From positions 14,803,267-14,867,266 of the forward strand of contig NC_047072.1 of the NCBI RefSeq assembly GCF_902459465.1: a stretch of DNA of 64,000 nt. Direction: 5' to 3'. Source of the stretch: Asterias rubens. Its lineage: Eukaryota; Echinodermata; Asteroidea; Forcipulatida; Asteriidae. Each line of letters begins with the position of its first letter. The first letter of the stretch is position 1. Of the stretch, positions 1 through 13,300 are shown piece after piece. Both the position numbers and the translations under genes were made by a program. The notes beneath the pieces are model-generated. The model was not told the DNA's origin and did not search any database. It saw only the letters and a program-made list of their open reading frames with translations.

Positions 1-3000
1 CCAAATTCCTCATCAGCCAAGACAAACTGCCTGTCATCTAGTCGCACCTGGCAATATGAAGCAAAGCAATCCAGACAGATGGTATGTCCACCAGCACATG
101 GGAAGACTAGTACTGGATCACTAATTGGGAAGGCAACAAAATTGATAAATAATGTTGATTGTGGGGGATAAGTGTTAAATAAAGTGTTGGAAGAATTAGT
201 CCGTCAAACAACCAAATCGTAAGTTAGATCTAAATTATGCCCGGAATAATGACTTGCTTAGACACAAATTAATGCTTAGTAGAGAGGGACTTTTATCTGC
301 CAGCTGCAGGTTAATGTGCTGGCACTCTACCAACTGAGCTACCAAAGTGGTCAGCTGGATCTGTTTGTTTGTTTGTTTGTTTGTTTGTTTGTTTGAATCA
401 TCTTTTTAACAATGGAACTCAGCAAAGCTCACACAAGGGGATATACACGCCAAGCTCGCAACAGCCAATTTCTCACACACATACATTCGCTTACAGTCTA
501 TGATTATGACTAGACCACAAATCTTAAAAAGTGATTGAGTAACTAACCGACAATACTTATTCTAGCCACTGTGAAATCAGCGCTTAGCACTGCTGGACCC
601 AAACCAACATTGTGATCTTGCAAGTCTTGCAGACTAACCACTTGACCACGGATCAACACTTTGGGAAGTTACTTACTGGATATCTCCACATGTTAGACAA
701 ACTACGTCTCTTGTGTTGGACTTGATCAGATATAAAGCAGCAGCTCTGTCATTATCTGCAGTCGGGTGACTGCCACACTTGAAGTAAAATTCCTACAAAT
801 TAAACAAATTTACCTTTGTCATTTAACCAATCAGTGCATGATTCTCACTTACAATGCCTTTCACTCTTAATATCCCTGTAACTCAGCATTAAGTTGACAA
901 AAACCAAACAATGAATAACTGAAAAAAAAAAACCCTTCCAATGTCTGTTTACTTCAAAAAGTAGCTTGAATTTTGAATTTGAGCCAATTATGGTGTTCTC
1001 CAACTTCATTTCACATTAGTATAATCCATCATGGATCTGACAACCTAACTAACACTTCTGTGAGTTCCAAAACCATTTTAGAGACTCCTTCATTTTTGAT
1101 GTAAAGCATCTACAAGTTTCACTCTGTCTTTATAGTTTTGAGTAACAATAAGTTATGCACTGATTACTGCTTAATTAGTGACATACAGCTATTGTTCCAG
1201 AACATCCCTCTGTTTGGCATCTTCCAAAGATCCTATAGGGCTTCAATACATCATCCCAGCACGTTGGATCCTGGAAGTAAAAAGAATAACACATTCACAA
1301 AAGTTTTGAGAAGTATCTTTTTATGATCAATATAAACTTATTTGAGTTTTATTTGAAGTGAGATGTCATCATTGTACAGTAAATTGGCACGTTTGACTGA
1401 AATGTAAACTCAGAGTAATGCTCCATTTGTAAAATCTCGACTCAATGAATGAGTATCAGAAAGTGAAAACCAAAAGAAAACACACACTGTTCACCTACAG
1501 ATTTCTTACTAATTTGTTGATTGCTTAAACAAAAAACTTCATCAACTGTTTGGTTTGAATTAGACAAATTAAATCCCAAGCTTTGTGTCTAGCTCATACT
1601 TTACCTGTTGGACTATAAAGATCCCTCCCTTACATGTACTGCAGCACACACGTAGCTTTCCTGGCTGTACAGATTGACAAGGAGTCTTGCAATAAACATA
1701 GAGCTTAGGCGTCTTCCTAGTGGCTGAAATTAAAAATTAAACTGGATGATGAGGAGTAGCAGTTTTATAGTTCTATCCGGGCAACCTGATTTTACTCTTT
1801 AGTCAAAAAAGGCAACATCCTCTCTGCTCCTCTTCATTGTACTCAATAAAAATGTCTTTTACCACAAAAAAACTATCTTTTCATTCTAAACCACAAATCC
1901 TTATCGTTTGGTTAGTAAAACATGCCTGACTTGTCAGCCTTTATTTTTCTACATTGTACATGTATACTAAAAAAATGCTCCATAATTATAGGAGTTCTGC
2001 ATGTATAATTAATAGTGCCTGTGGACTATCATTCCCCTGCTTGTCCAAAAAACTAAGTCTGAATTTCTATGGGTTTGGTTTTGATCATCTTTATAAAAAA
2101 ACCACCGAATGCAAAGTTCATAATAACTGTCAACTCACCATCGCCCGATTGTTGTGCCGTAGCAAGCCGGCCACCCTCTGTGGCATAATTTGCATTCCCT
2201 AGTGGCTTAATATGTGGTTCCAAATCAAGATGAGTTTGCAGAGAGGTATACGTCTCATCTAACGCTGCTCCCTGGGTCGGTATATTAGCATATCGTTCTT
2301 TGCTGCAGTTTGGTTCAAGTGTAAAACGTCTCCTCCTTGTTACAAACAAAGTGCTTGTCTCCTGCAGCTCACAATCCTGGTGGATTGAAAAATAAACTAT
2401 GGTGAGTATTACAGTAAAATATCTCATAGGGTTTCTTGGTAAGTTAATTTGTAATAGAAAGGTACCAAAGTTGGCAGCAGCCTGATTAAGAAAATAACAA
2501 CAGGCGAGTTAGTTGTGATAACGTAACCACCCTCTTCGCCGTCGGGAGGAGGGTCACAATACATTATCGCAACTACAGGAGGGTGGGCTGTGAAATATTT
2601 TTCCAAGGGACATATTGGCGTAATATTATCTTTTAAAATCCTTTAATCAATTAGATGCAGCCATGGCTGTCACTAGTGTCAGCAGCCACAATAAAACTAC
2701 AAATAAATACATTAAATATGTAACTATATAGTTGCTCATGAATCATGCGCTGAAATCTTAAACTAAGACAAAAATTGAATTAATAATAACCTAATAAATA
2801 AGATTAAGAATAACAATTAATAAACAATAACATATAAATAATAATTAATATAAATAACAACCCCACCGAAGTACGTCAGTTACATGTAAATGATGCAAGT
2901 TGTACTTCATAAGTTAATCACTCAAATGCACATTCCAGAATACCTGTAATTTCATCCCATCAGACAGATTTTTACCACAAAAAATGACCTGAACCTCAGA

Positions 3001-3219
3001 ATGGTCAAGAGCTCCAACACCAGCAGTGGCACTGGTCATACTACCGGTGGTGGCACTGGCAGTGGACTCAGCAGAATCTCCCACCACTGGCACTGCTGCT
3101 GCTGCTGGCACTGCCGCCAGGCAGCGGGTAAACTCTATTTTCAGTCGATCTACCGTCCACGACGCATCAACCGATACAGTCAAACTCTCCCCCTCAAATT
3201 TCACTAAAACTTCAAACAT
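1..3219 (-). CDS. PRKN: Parkin, RBR E3 ubiquitin ligase (5' part; continues past left edge)
   Basis: Coding exons on the minus strand: 2944-3219, 2139-2376, 1605-1723, 1187-1270, 677-792 and 1-120 (incomplete); phases agree at every junction. Parkin is a mitophagy ubiquitin ligase activated by PINK1. Exon 1 encodes the N-terminal ubiquitin-like domain, completed by exon 2 ([12 protein letters not shown]); Ser100 aligns with human Ser65, the PINK1 target. Exon 2 then gives a linker. Exon 3 reads [18 protein letters not shown], the RING0 zinc-binding start; exon 4 reads [18 protein letters not shown]; exon 5 [18 protein letters not shown]; exon 6 starts RING1 ([16 protein letters not shown]). 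Internal exon lengths 238/119/84/116 match the human ones I recall (241/122/84/116) to within whole codons. Odd: an Ala/Ser/Thr-rich insertion of about 35 residues (around 36-70) inside the UBL. The rest of RING1, IBR, RING2 and the catalytic Cys lie outside the window. Start is the ATG at 3217-3219, the only one giving the UBL beginning. Confidence 0.96.
362..652 (-). repeat. tRNA-derived SINE, copy 1
   Basis: Lies in the parkin intron between exons 5 and 6. Read on the minus strand it starts with a tRNA-like head (CCGTGGTCAAGTGGTTAGTC, A-box-like) and ends in a (CAAA)n tail, seen on the plus strand as TTTG repeats at 362-395. The middle (ACACGCCAAGCTCGCAACAG) and head closely match the copy at 16755-17025 in the same orientation. 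Boundaries are approximate. Confidence 0.7.
2508..2576. repeat. Short foldback MITE, GTTAGTTGCGATAACG family, copy A
   Basis: In parkin intron 1. The ends are inverted repeats (GTTAGTTGTGATAACGTAAC ... ATTATCGCAACTAC). The same family occurs at 17467-17560, 17718-17810 and, with the best-preserved palindrome, at 48965-49039. Confidence 0.7.
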
Positions 3220-5508
3220 TTTAACTCCACTAAAACTACGAGTATCCCAGTTGTATCAAGACTTGTTTGCTTGTTTGTTTATGTTGACATCTTCTCCGAA
3301 AAAGATAACTCATGGGGGCTGACATTATGGAGTGCGCCCTCATTTGACGGATATACGTATGCAGTAGTCACGTATAATTCGATGGTTTTGTTTTTGGTGA
3401 ATGTTTAGTTCCCTTTATTTTATTGCATGGGAAACAAATTTTATTCGCTAAAATAAATAAACTGAGAATGACTTAAAGCAGGTAATACATAACGTTTGAG
3501 GGCATGAACATTTTAAAGCGCATCCGGGGATCTTCTCTTGCAAGCCTATTATAATGTTTGCTTTCCTTTGGTTGGTAATCCTGTTTTTTTTACCAAAGAA
3601 AATTTTCATTGCTGAGCACATTTTTGTGCTTTAGCAGCTCTATGAAATTGGGTCCTGATGGTCGGCCCGCGGCGGCAACGCACACACGCAGGGAAGTGAA
3701 ACGTGCTCAAGGCAAAACAACAAACAGTATTAATATGATAAGGTTTTTTTATTGCCAGTCTGCAGGTATGTAAATAAAGTCTAGGCTTTCTATTTACGAA
3801 GATGTAAGATTGGTTAGATTATAAACAACAATAAGGTACAAGGTTATCTAACTCATCCCTCCTGCTTCCTTTTATTGCAGAGTTTTACTTTTTGATTTGC
3901 AAAGTTGGAATTTTGTATGTTCATTTACTTGCTGTGTAAATAGTAATAAACATTCGCATTAAACAAAAAATAATAAAACGGGAAGGAATGTTGTAATATG
4001 CGATTGCACCACTGAGGTTATGCAATAAACCAGTCAGGCGTGACCGGGGCGTGCACCACGCAAGTCCTTGCCACGCCAGTCGTATTCCTGAAACCATGCT
4101 GAAACCAACCTGTCTGCTTGTGTGTCTCCTAGAGCTCCTCCAAACCCCCAGGCTTCAGAGCGGTGCGACTCACCTATCCGGTAAATATCCGAATGTTGCT
4201 ATAATAGCGCCATTCACAACACTACTACATGTAAAGCATGGAGAAGGTACAGCCGTGGTTATTAGCATATAGCTCCATCTTTATCAACAATCGAAAACCA
4301 CAATTTCCCCAATATTCCAATTTATGGGTCAACTACATCGAGCGTACCCATACAGCCAGCTATATGGTGTTAAAAGTTCTTATTGTTTTTCGGATAACTT
4401 TCCGTATGGCGCCACCACTTTTTCACTCATTTTTACAAAAAGGGATATATCAATCAGGTAAATTAGATACTATATTATTTTATTTCGAATGAAAAAGTGG
4501 TGGCGCCATACGGAAACTTTTCCTCAGATTTTTGCCCCAAACATTCAAAAACAAATTTTTGGAGTGAATGGTATTTTAAAGAGTATCACCCGCCTAACGA
4601 AAAAAAGTGTAACTTTTACTTTTAATGGGCAGGAAACATGACAAAAATTTCAAAAAGTTTCCTAATTTTGAGCACTTTATTTCAAAATAGAATTTTTTGT
4701 TTATGTTAAATCAAAATTAATTTGTGGGTCAAATCGGCAAAAAATCTGACATAGCTTCTTAAAGGCAGCGGACACTATTGGTTATTGTCAAAGATTAGCC
4801 AAATCTGACATAGCATCTTTAAATGAAAATTTTGTAAGTATTTACATTACATTACAAAAGATGAAAGACAAAATAGCACAAACCAAGTTTCATTAAAAGT
4901 GTGTTGTTGTTTTGTAAACATAAATTTCAGGACTTCGATATGTTGTGCCTATTATCCATTATGAAAGTGCCTTTTGTTTGCTATCGTTCGGCCTTCCTCG
5001 TTATGTCTGCGACTCATAAAAATGCCCAAGTCAACATCGAACCCATGGCCAAACAAGCACAGTGATCTCTCAACTATAGTAACATCAAGTGTACATATTG
5101 TGAAATAAAACCTTAACGAAAACGATAACCGGTTTAGTAAGTGTCCGATGCTTAGGGGAGAATATTGCACACAATAAATAAATAACAAATAAGAGATAAA
5201 ACGCAATAATCTTTTAGACAAACTAAGCATCCTCATGTGCGAGTCGGAACCAGACAAATCTGGATCTCAAGTAATACCACAATCCCAAACAACAGAAGAA
5301 GATCGATTGAAATTAATTTGTTCCAGTATAAAGTAGGTCTACGTCTCGCTAATGCCTATTTAGTCTCATCTAACCAGACACACAACATCTAGTGTTTTCA
5401 GCAGTGTAGTCGGAGCAGTGTTATAAAGTTATTCTACTTTTAATTCAGCCTGGGATCAATACATCAAATTTGAAATAAACGGGTTGATTTATTTAAAAAT
5501 ATATAGAC
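3220..5508. other. Intergenic region between PRKN and the first transporter
   Basis: Head-to-head spacer of 2.3 kb. It must hold the parkin promoter near 3220-3450 and the transporter promoter near 5300-5500, but no convincing TATA or other core element was recognised. It contains a fragment of the GCTTAACAGCTTTATGAAATTGGG repeat family (about 3588-3655), a complete MITE (4392-4522) and an end fragment of the AAGGCAGTGGACAC family (4758-4800). No convincing extra exon was seen. Confidence 0.6.
4392..4522. repeat. 131-bp MITE with GTATGGCGCCACCACTTTTT inverted ends, copy 1
   Basis: Terminal inverted repeats of about 34 bp (CCGTATGGCGCCACCACTTT on the left, its complement GTGGTGGCGCCATACGG on the right) enclose an AT-rich core. 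A second, 142-bp copy in the same orientation is at 36148-36289; the shared internal phrase TTTTTACAAAAAGGGATAT confirms the relationship. Confidence 0.85.
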
Positions 5509-8500
5509 ATGGTCACTAAAAACGACCCAGACATTAAGGAAACATCTTTGAAGTCTGTTTCACTGGAACCGCCACCTGAGCCTCCCGATTCGGGCTGGGC
5601 TTGGGTAGTTCTTGCCGGCGGTTTCTTTACAGAAGCTCTGCTAATTGGGTTTCTAGCGTCCGTTTCTGTGTACGTTTATGTGTGGATGGAGCACTTCGAT
5701 GCAAGTGCTGCCGAAACGAGCCTCGTTGTTTCACTTTGTTCCTTCGTAATGGGCGTCATGAGTGAGTATCTTTAAAAATAATACTTTATGTCATTATTTT
5801 GCGTCTTAAAAATGCATCATTTTTAAGGCTTTTCTAAAAAATGGGTTTTCAGAATCACAAAAGTGTTGATCAATATTACAGCATCTCGAGATATCAAACA
5901 ATGTCAATATTGCTCATGGCCAGGCACTTATCACCATAAGCGGGTTCTGTCGAAATACTTCTCGTCATTTGCATTTTTATGAGATGATAATATTTTTCAT
6001 TCATTTTTTTTTTTTTTAAGTTACTGTTAATAACCGCTCTTCTAAAAATGTTTCTTTCGTTTTCAGAATTTACAAAAGTGTTGATCAAACTGATTTAGCA
6101 TATTCTCGAGATATCTAATCATGTCAATATTGCTTATTGGCCTGGCACCAATTACTATAAGCGGGTTTCTGCCCGAAATTATTTTACGCCATTTGCATTT
6201 CATTCCTGTAAGCTATAAATAATAATATGTGCATTTTGATGACTTTAACAGGTCCGGTGGCAGGCGCATCTTGTTCCAAATTTGGTTCCCGTGCAACGGC
6301 AATGATTGGCGGCGTTTTGACAACAACAGGGATGCTCATTTCCTCACAAGCTACGGACATCCTATTCCTCATCTTTAGTCTTGGTATTTTTACCGGTTAG
6401 TGATGATTTCGTGCACGTATTTATATTTTACGATAAACAAACTGATCAGCCAAACGCCTCCATTACGTATAGTTGAAAAAATTGGTGTCGATTTATGTCT
6501 CAAACTTGTATCGAGAAAACTCATTATTAATTCTCTTTGCGTTATACACCTGGGTTTTTTTTTTTAAGTTACATTATTTTGTGTGACCTAATTTGCACAT
6601 ACTGATACAATTTTTTTTTTACACGTTGAATAGAATTATCACTTTTCTAAACGAAATAACTTTGTTTTGGTTACAACAGGAATTGGAATAAGTCTGTCCT
6701 TCAACCCGGTTTTCGTCTCACTTGGGATGTACTTCAATAAACGGCTGAAATTAGCGTTTGGCTTGGCAGCAACTGGTGTGGCTACTGGGCAACTGGTGTT
6801 TCCACCTTTATATAACTATCTTATTGACCAATACGGATGGAGAGGGTCTATGATGATTTTAGCCGCTGTGACGTTTCACTCAGTTGCTGCTGGCGCCCTC
6901 ATCCGACCACTGAAGACCAGAAAAGTTAAAGGATCATCTAAAAACAAACGACTTTCAACTAAATCTAATAATATTAAACTTGAGGAGACCCACTTTGGTA
7001 ATCTAAATAACAATGAGGGGAAAGATGAAGTTGGAACCGACGGTCATTTAAAGATCAATTCCTCACTCGAAACACCTGCTGCACATGGATTAGACACAGA
7101 TGAAGTTTTCATGACAAGAAATGATGTCCCGAGTGACAATAAGGACGACTCACACTCTTTGGTCTCTAGTTTAGAGGTAGGATTTTCTGCCATGGAGAAT
7201 AGATACTGGAACAACTTCATCATAGCAAAACTAGAACATTCACACGAGGAGCGGTTTGTGAATGCCGCACAGGACTCCTTCACCCAATTACCAAAATATG
7301 TGCCTTTCTGCAGTCGAGTAAGGATACATCTCAGGAAAACTCCGACATTCATAAACAAATACTTTTGTCTTTCAAGTCTCCTCTGTAATCGCATGTTTGT
7401 TATTGAAATGATTATTTCTGCATTGCATGGTTATGGATGGGCTTCGACTACATATCACACGGTTGCACGAGCTGAGTCTGTTGGGATTGGAACCGATGCA
7501 GCTGCATTGCTTCTAACATTTGTAGGAGTTGGCAGCTTAATTGGCAGGATCAACATCGGCTGGATACTGGACAAGAATTTCCTTCGGGTCGAATTCAGTT
7601 ACTGCTGGGCTTTATTCATCTGCTCTATATCAACTTATGTTACGCCGATTGTTGTAGGATACTGGCTGTTATCAGTGATGTATATACTTCAAGGGATGTC
7701 TTGTGGTGCAGCAATGGTTATGATCATGCTGCTCCCTCGAATTTTCGTGAAACCAGAGGAAATCACTGCGTCCATGGCATTGGTGATGTTCGCTTGGGGT
7801 ATTGGCGAAATATCTGGTGGCTTTATGGCAGGTTTGTGCAAAGTTTTGATTTGGTAAAATCTGCTAACTATAAAAAATATTGTTGCAGTCTCTTTTAAAC
7901 TTAAAAAAGCAAAAAGCAACATTCCTTTTATGACTTAATTTATAAGCTGCAATGACAACAAGTTTATCAAAACTTGAAGTTAGAATAATTTCACTTTTGA
8001 TAACATTCTGATCGATCACACGATATTGCAACAATGTAAGTTGAGATAAAGGTTTCGACGCCATATGATCATCTCTATCTAATTGACGGGAAATGCATGA
8101 GTATCAGAACCATGACTTTTAGTTTGATGTTATACTGCGTATGTACAATTAGAACATTACACGTTTTCCTCTCATTTGTAATCGCTTTTATTTTGATTTC
8201 TTTTTATTATAGGGTATTTTTATGACTCGCTTGGAAGTTACGACTACTCATTTTATGCCGCTGGAACAGCAATGGCCATCGCATCATTGCTGACACTTGT
8301 TTTATACTTCTTGCAAAGAGCGATTGAAAAAAGACGTCACTCACCAGCAAAAGATGACAACGTCGACTTTGTCGAAGCTGGATTGAACACGATGGATGCC
8401 GAAGATGAAGATACCAAAGCGAGTTTCGAGGATGGAGGTGTTGGTAATCCAAGTTTCTTCACCACAGAACATTTGGCTTTGGGAAATGTACAGTATGGAT

Positions 8501-9006
8501 ATGAAAAAAGTGGAACAATTTTGTCTGAGCGTAAAAAAACGAGCGAAGATAATGAATGTACAAATCTGAAAAGTTACCTTGGCAAGATAGTGCCTGAAGA
8601 GAAAGTGAGAGAAGTTGAAATAGTTTGTTCTTACAGTCAAGATGAGTCTGACGAACTAGACAGTACCAACTTAACTATGTGTGTTAAAGATGTGACCATT
8701 GAAATAGGTTCAGAATATGATTTTGTTGAAGACAGAAGTTGTCACAATGATAACAATTGTGCGCAGAGTGATGATACCATACACTCGACTCATAAACCTA
8801 AACTTGAAATTGAAAATAATACTGACAACACACTGCCTACCAAAGAGTCTAATTGCTCACAAGGCTTAAGCTTTTATGGAAAAGATCTGTCACAATCTTC
8901 AACAAAATCAGATTCTGAACTAAGTGAGGATTCAGGCATTGATAACCCCATGTACTCTTCGGATTTTCCAAAAGAACAGAACGCTACTATAATAACGCAA
9001 ACTTAA
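5509..9006 (+). CDS. SLC16-like monocarboxylate transporter A
   Basis: Exons 5509-5761, 6252-6395, 6680-7831 and 8213-9006 join in phase (all phase 1) to a 780-residue protein. It is a 12-helix major-facilitator plasma-membrane carrier of the SLC16/MCT family, moving small carboxylates or related solutes; the substrate cannot be told from sequence. Seen: family motif PDSGWAWVV at about residues 26-34 before helix 1; YFNKRLKLAFGLAATGVATG, the second MCT signature, near residue 150; a large hydrophilic loop between helices 6 and 7 (about 209-369); helix 12 in exon 4 (SFYAAGTAMAIASLLTLVLY). After helix 12 comes an acidic cytoplasmic tail of about 220 residues, much longer than in lactate MCTs, with GVGNPSFF and SEDSGIDNPMYSS. 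The next gene at 10301 has the same exon plan, so the pair is a tandem duplication. Start is the ATG at 5509. Two AATAAA signals follow at 9532 and 9548. Confidence 0.93.
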
Positions 9007-10300
9007 CTTAGGATTAGTTTAGGGTAAATTACAGACACGAAAGAGAACACATTTAACTTCACTTGCAAACTTTAGTTCCAGACCTGCGATAGACGCGAAC
9101 ATTATGTACAATTTATGGCATAAAATTGTATCATTTAGCGATTACTTTCAGTCAATAATATTTACCGATTGTCTCAACTCTTATTTACATTCACGGTCCT
9201 TAAAACCAATAATATCTTAAATCTGCTGTTAGTTTCGATTATCTGCATAGTGCATTGTGTGATGGGTTGTTTGTATCAAAAGAAATGCTTACTTAACTTT
9301 ATTTTTGAAATAGTATGCAGTTTGTTGCCTGACGTTTTTATGTTGAGTCTTCAGCGCCCAGGCTTCCCATTTAGACATTTTGAAAGTTGTAAACATGATC
9401 GATGTGCCTGAAAATAGTAAATGTGTTGTTTCATAATAGCATCGTAGATAATGAATATTAAATAACAGTGTTTTTAAAGTTTTATGTTTTACTTATGTGG
9501 TAGGGGCCTACAGTCATTTCGTTTCAGGATAAATAAATATTAATCTCAATAAAAAAATGTCGACTTTTTAAACAACACACGCAAATGTTATTTAGGGATT
9601 TATGTGTAAAAACATGTTGTTACTCTATCCATGGATTGTGTAAGCATTTGAGCCATAAATAGATCAGTATCGAGAACTTTCACAGCAAATATGTAAATAT
9701 TGTCGTTGCAAAGTCCAATGACATTTATGGCACATTCAACCCTTTGTTAACCTCGCATAATACCACTCGAAATTAGCCAGATAAGAGTTTTGTGCGGCTG
9801 GTGACTTGGTGATAGTAATTTCCAAACAGCTATATTCCTATAAGTTATTTGGAGGACAGTCTCATTGATGATACACCAGTTCAAACTGGTTTTAACGAGA
9901 GTTCTATTTGCTGTGACTTTATGGAGGGGCAGAGTACAATTTTTAGTCTGGTAATGACATCAAGCTTACGCCACATATCCAAATACATTCAACGAGTCTT
10001 ATCAAAAAGAAAACCTAATATCCAACTCGAACTTTCAATGGTTAAGCTACTGCAGTTTTCATCAAACAGAATTACTAAATACAAAATACTTAGTTGGAAC
10101 CAGAAAATTCTGGCTCAATATTGTTTTGACGTTGAACTTCTTGATACAATGCTTCCCCAGGCCTCATACACAATATTATTGCCATTATCAATTTCTGGCT
10201 CAAACAATGAACATCTGACTCGAGCAATGAACATTCAAACTTAGTTTTCTTGCAGCCTGTTATCAAACAATTAGGATTATTTTCAAAAGAGAATAAGACA
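9007..10300. other. 3' UTR of transporter A and spacer to transporter B
   Basis: AATAAA hexamers at 9532-9537 and 9548-9553 probably end transporter A. A good 3' splice site (TTTTCTTGCAG, ending 10255) lies 46 bp before the transporter B start, so B probably has an upstream non-coding exon in this spacer, not located. A 131-codon open frame at 9849-10244 shows no recognisable family and is probably chance. Confidence 0.5.
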
Positions 10301-13300
10301 ATGAAAGAATCAGAAAACTGTGCGAGTGGGTCAGAAACGGATGATGCAAAGAAAATGGCCGATACAATTGAAAGAAATAAAAAGAGGGAAGATTGCAAGT
10401 CTGCGGACCCGAAGACTAACCGAAAGAAAATAGACTCGGGCTGGGCTTGGGTTGTCCTTCTAGGCGGATTTATCTTGCAATTTACGGTGCTTGGATTCAT
10501 TGCTTCGGTGTCTGTGTATGTGTTTGTTTGGATGGAGCATTTCGACGGCAGTGCTGCAGAAACAAGTCTCGTCATCTCGATTTGTTCGTTCATGCTCGGT
10601 GTTTTGAGTAAGTATATTTTGGAATAAACACTAGATTTGTTTTAGTCAGTGCTTTTTGTATACTCGATTGTTTTTTATTTAACTATCACTTTCAAAGAGT
10701 TTTGAAGAATAGTTTGTAGAATTTGTGTTGTTTATTATAGGAGTCATAATTCAATGTCATTCGTGGTGCTAAGAATCTTCCAATAAAACTCTTAATTTCT
10801 TTCCTTCGTACTACAATCTAATTTATGTGAGGTTTTCCCACATTTTTAGGCTTTATGTAAATCATTACTTTCCATTGGTTAGATTGGGATGTGTTGGGTG
10901 GATTTTGGTGACGCAAAAGAAAGTTGAAACACAATTAAAAAAAGAAAAAAGACAAAAAACCTACAACAAACACCCCAACAAAGAAAGAAAGAAACAAAGA
11001 ATTCAAGAGCTAAATGCATGTAAGGTTAAACCGTTCATTCTTCTTTTTCCAATCAAGGTCCGTTAGCCGGGTCAATGTGTACGAGGTATGGTCCCCGTCC
11101 GGCAGCGATGTTTGGCGGCTTCGTGGCATCGCTCGGGATGCTGATAGCCTCGCAATCGACTGATATTCTTTTCTTAATTATAACTCTGGGAGTTTTCACA
11201 GGTGAGTGCAATTAAATTTAGACTATTGAAAAAAATTCATCTTGATCCACGTCTTACAATAATTTTCACAATCTTGCTATAATTGATTTGCATAAACAGT
11301 GTTTTGGCTAAAAAAAAATATCAATAGAATTTTCGATTTTTTATTTCGCTGAGTATATATACATGCGATCATAAATGTGGAATTTTCAAAGTAGGGTATA
11401 AAGGAACAACCTAGCTCCCATGTGTTTATACTGTATGTAATGGTGATCCTATTTTGTTTTATTCTGCACAGCATTTGGGATGAGCATGTGCATCAACTCT
11501 ACCTTCGCAGTTCTGGGCCAGTATTTCAATAAGCGTTTGACCGTTGCATTTGGCATAGCATCAGCTGGAGTCAGTATCGGCCAGTTAGTATTCCCACCAC
11601 TTTACACCTATCTCATCGATCAGTACGGATGGAGGGGATCCCTCATGATTGTATCAGCAATCTCACTTCATGCAATTCCTGCAGGTGCCCTCTTTCGGCC
11701 ACTTCAATCCAAAAAGCATAAAACAACCCCTAAGAAAACGCGCCAGTCTGGTAAGAAACTTGAAGATGTACTGAACGAAGTAGCAGCTCCAAACAGTGAG
11801 GGCACTGTCAAGGATTTCGAGAACGCAAAGACATTTGAAAGAGGAGTTTCGTTTTGTAATCCATCAGTTTTTGGACGGGAAAATTTCACACTTTACCCAC
11901 ACAGACCGAGTACAAATCTTGTTGATGGGTCAATATTTGAGGCTGACTCGGGTGTTGTATCAATGACAACGATGGATGATACTAATACTGATAGGAGCGG
12001 GATTGAAAGCATGGACTCTGAATCTTCAGAAGGAGATTTCCCCATTATTGAGAACAATTATTGGAGCCCATTCATCCTAACAGCCATCGAAAATCCAAAC
12101 AATGATCAGATCCGAGAGCAAGAAGACTCTATCCGTCCGATAATTTCCTCTGAATTCGTTTTCCCCGTCGTAAAGGAAAAATCCCGTGAAGTAAATCGTT
12201 TCATAATTAAGTCTTCCAAACTTCTTCGCAACCCTAGTTTTGTCTTGATGCTCTTTGTGGCTCTGGCGCATGGCTTCGGGTGGGCATCAACTACGTACCA
12301 TCTAGTATCTCGTGCTGAGTCTGTCGGTATCAAATCAACCCAGTCTGCATTGCTGTTGACCCTTATGGGCGGTGGGAGCTCCATAGGTAGACTTAACATC
12401 GGCTGGATTGTGGATAAGGGGTTTCTCCGGCCTGAAGTCGGCTACTCTGTCGCCCTAACAATATGTGCTGCAGCAACTTTCATAACTCCACTAATGACAG
12501 TTTTCGGCATTTTGGCATTTGTGGCAGTGATTCATGGGCTATCCAGCGGTGCCGCCTCTGTGACCATTATGCTGCTCCCTCGAATCGTTGCAGCAAAACC
12601 ATCGCAAATTACTACCGTGACAGCGCTGCTTCTGTTTGCTTGGGGTGTTGGTGAAATCACTGGTGGTGCATTAGCAGGTTAGTACGAACAGAGGCAGTTA
12701 ATGACATTCTGTTTTTATTGTTCTCTTTTTCTAATTTGTATTAGTGCCTGTATTTCCTTCTCCATGGTGTCACTAAACGTCAGCTTTTCCCCATTTATGA
12801 CCCCACCCAAATTATTTGCATGATAATTTATGATATTATTTTATATAGGTTGGTTTTACGATGCTCTTGGAAGCTATGACTACTCCTTTTATTCCGCCGG
12901 GTCCATGATGATGGCAGGTGCATCGTTAGCACTAGTTATCTACTTCCTCCAGCAAGTAAAGAAGAAACAACAACAACGCGCCATTGAAGCAGAAGTTGAG
13001 AAAGTGGAGGAACTCGAATTCGGCCATAATAAACTTCATCTTGACGATGGAGGAAGAGTTAATCCCATATTTTTTATGAGGGAAGAATGTGAGTTAGAAA
13101 ATAAGAGCTATCATGAAATCGAGAGCATGGGTGGGAGTGGGACAATTCAAAACCAAAGGATAGAGGGAGTGGAGAGTGAAAGTATTTGTGAGAGGAATCA
13201 ACACCAACGCACATGTGAAGACGATAACCTTAAAAGACAATTAGATGAATGCAATGCTGTCAAGGATTATTATAATGGGACTGAAAGCGCTGTCCAAGTG

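Noticed and set aside
9849-10244. 131-codon frame upstream of transporter B
   Set aside because: No recognisable domain, no splice link to the transporter in frame, and composition like non-coding DNA.
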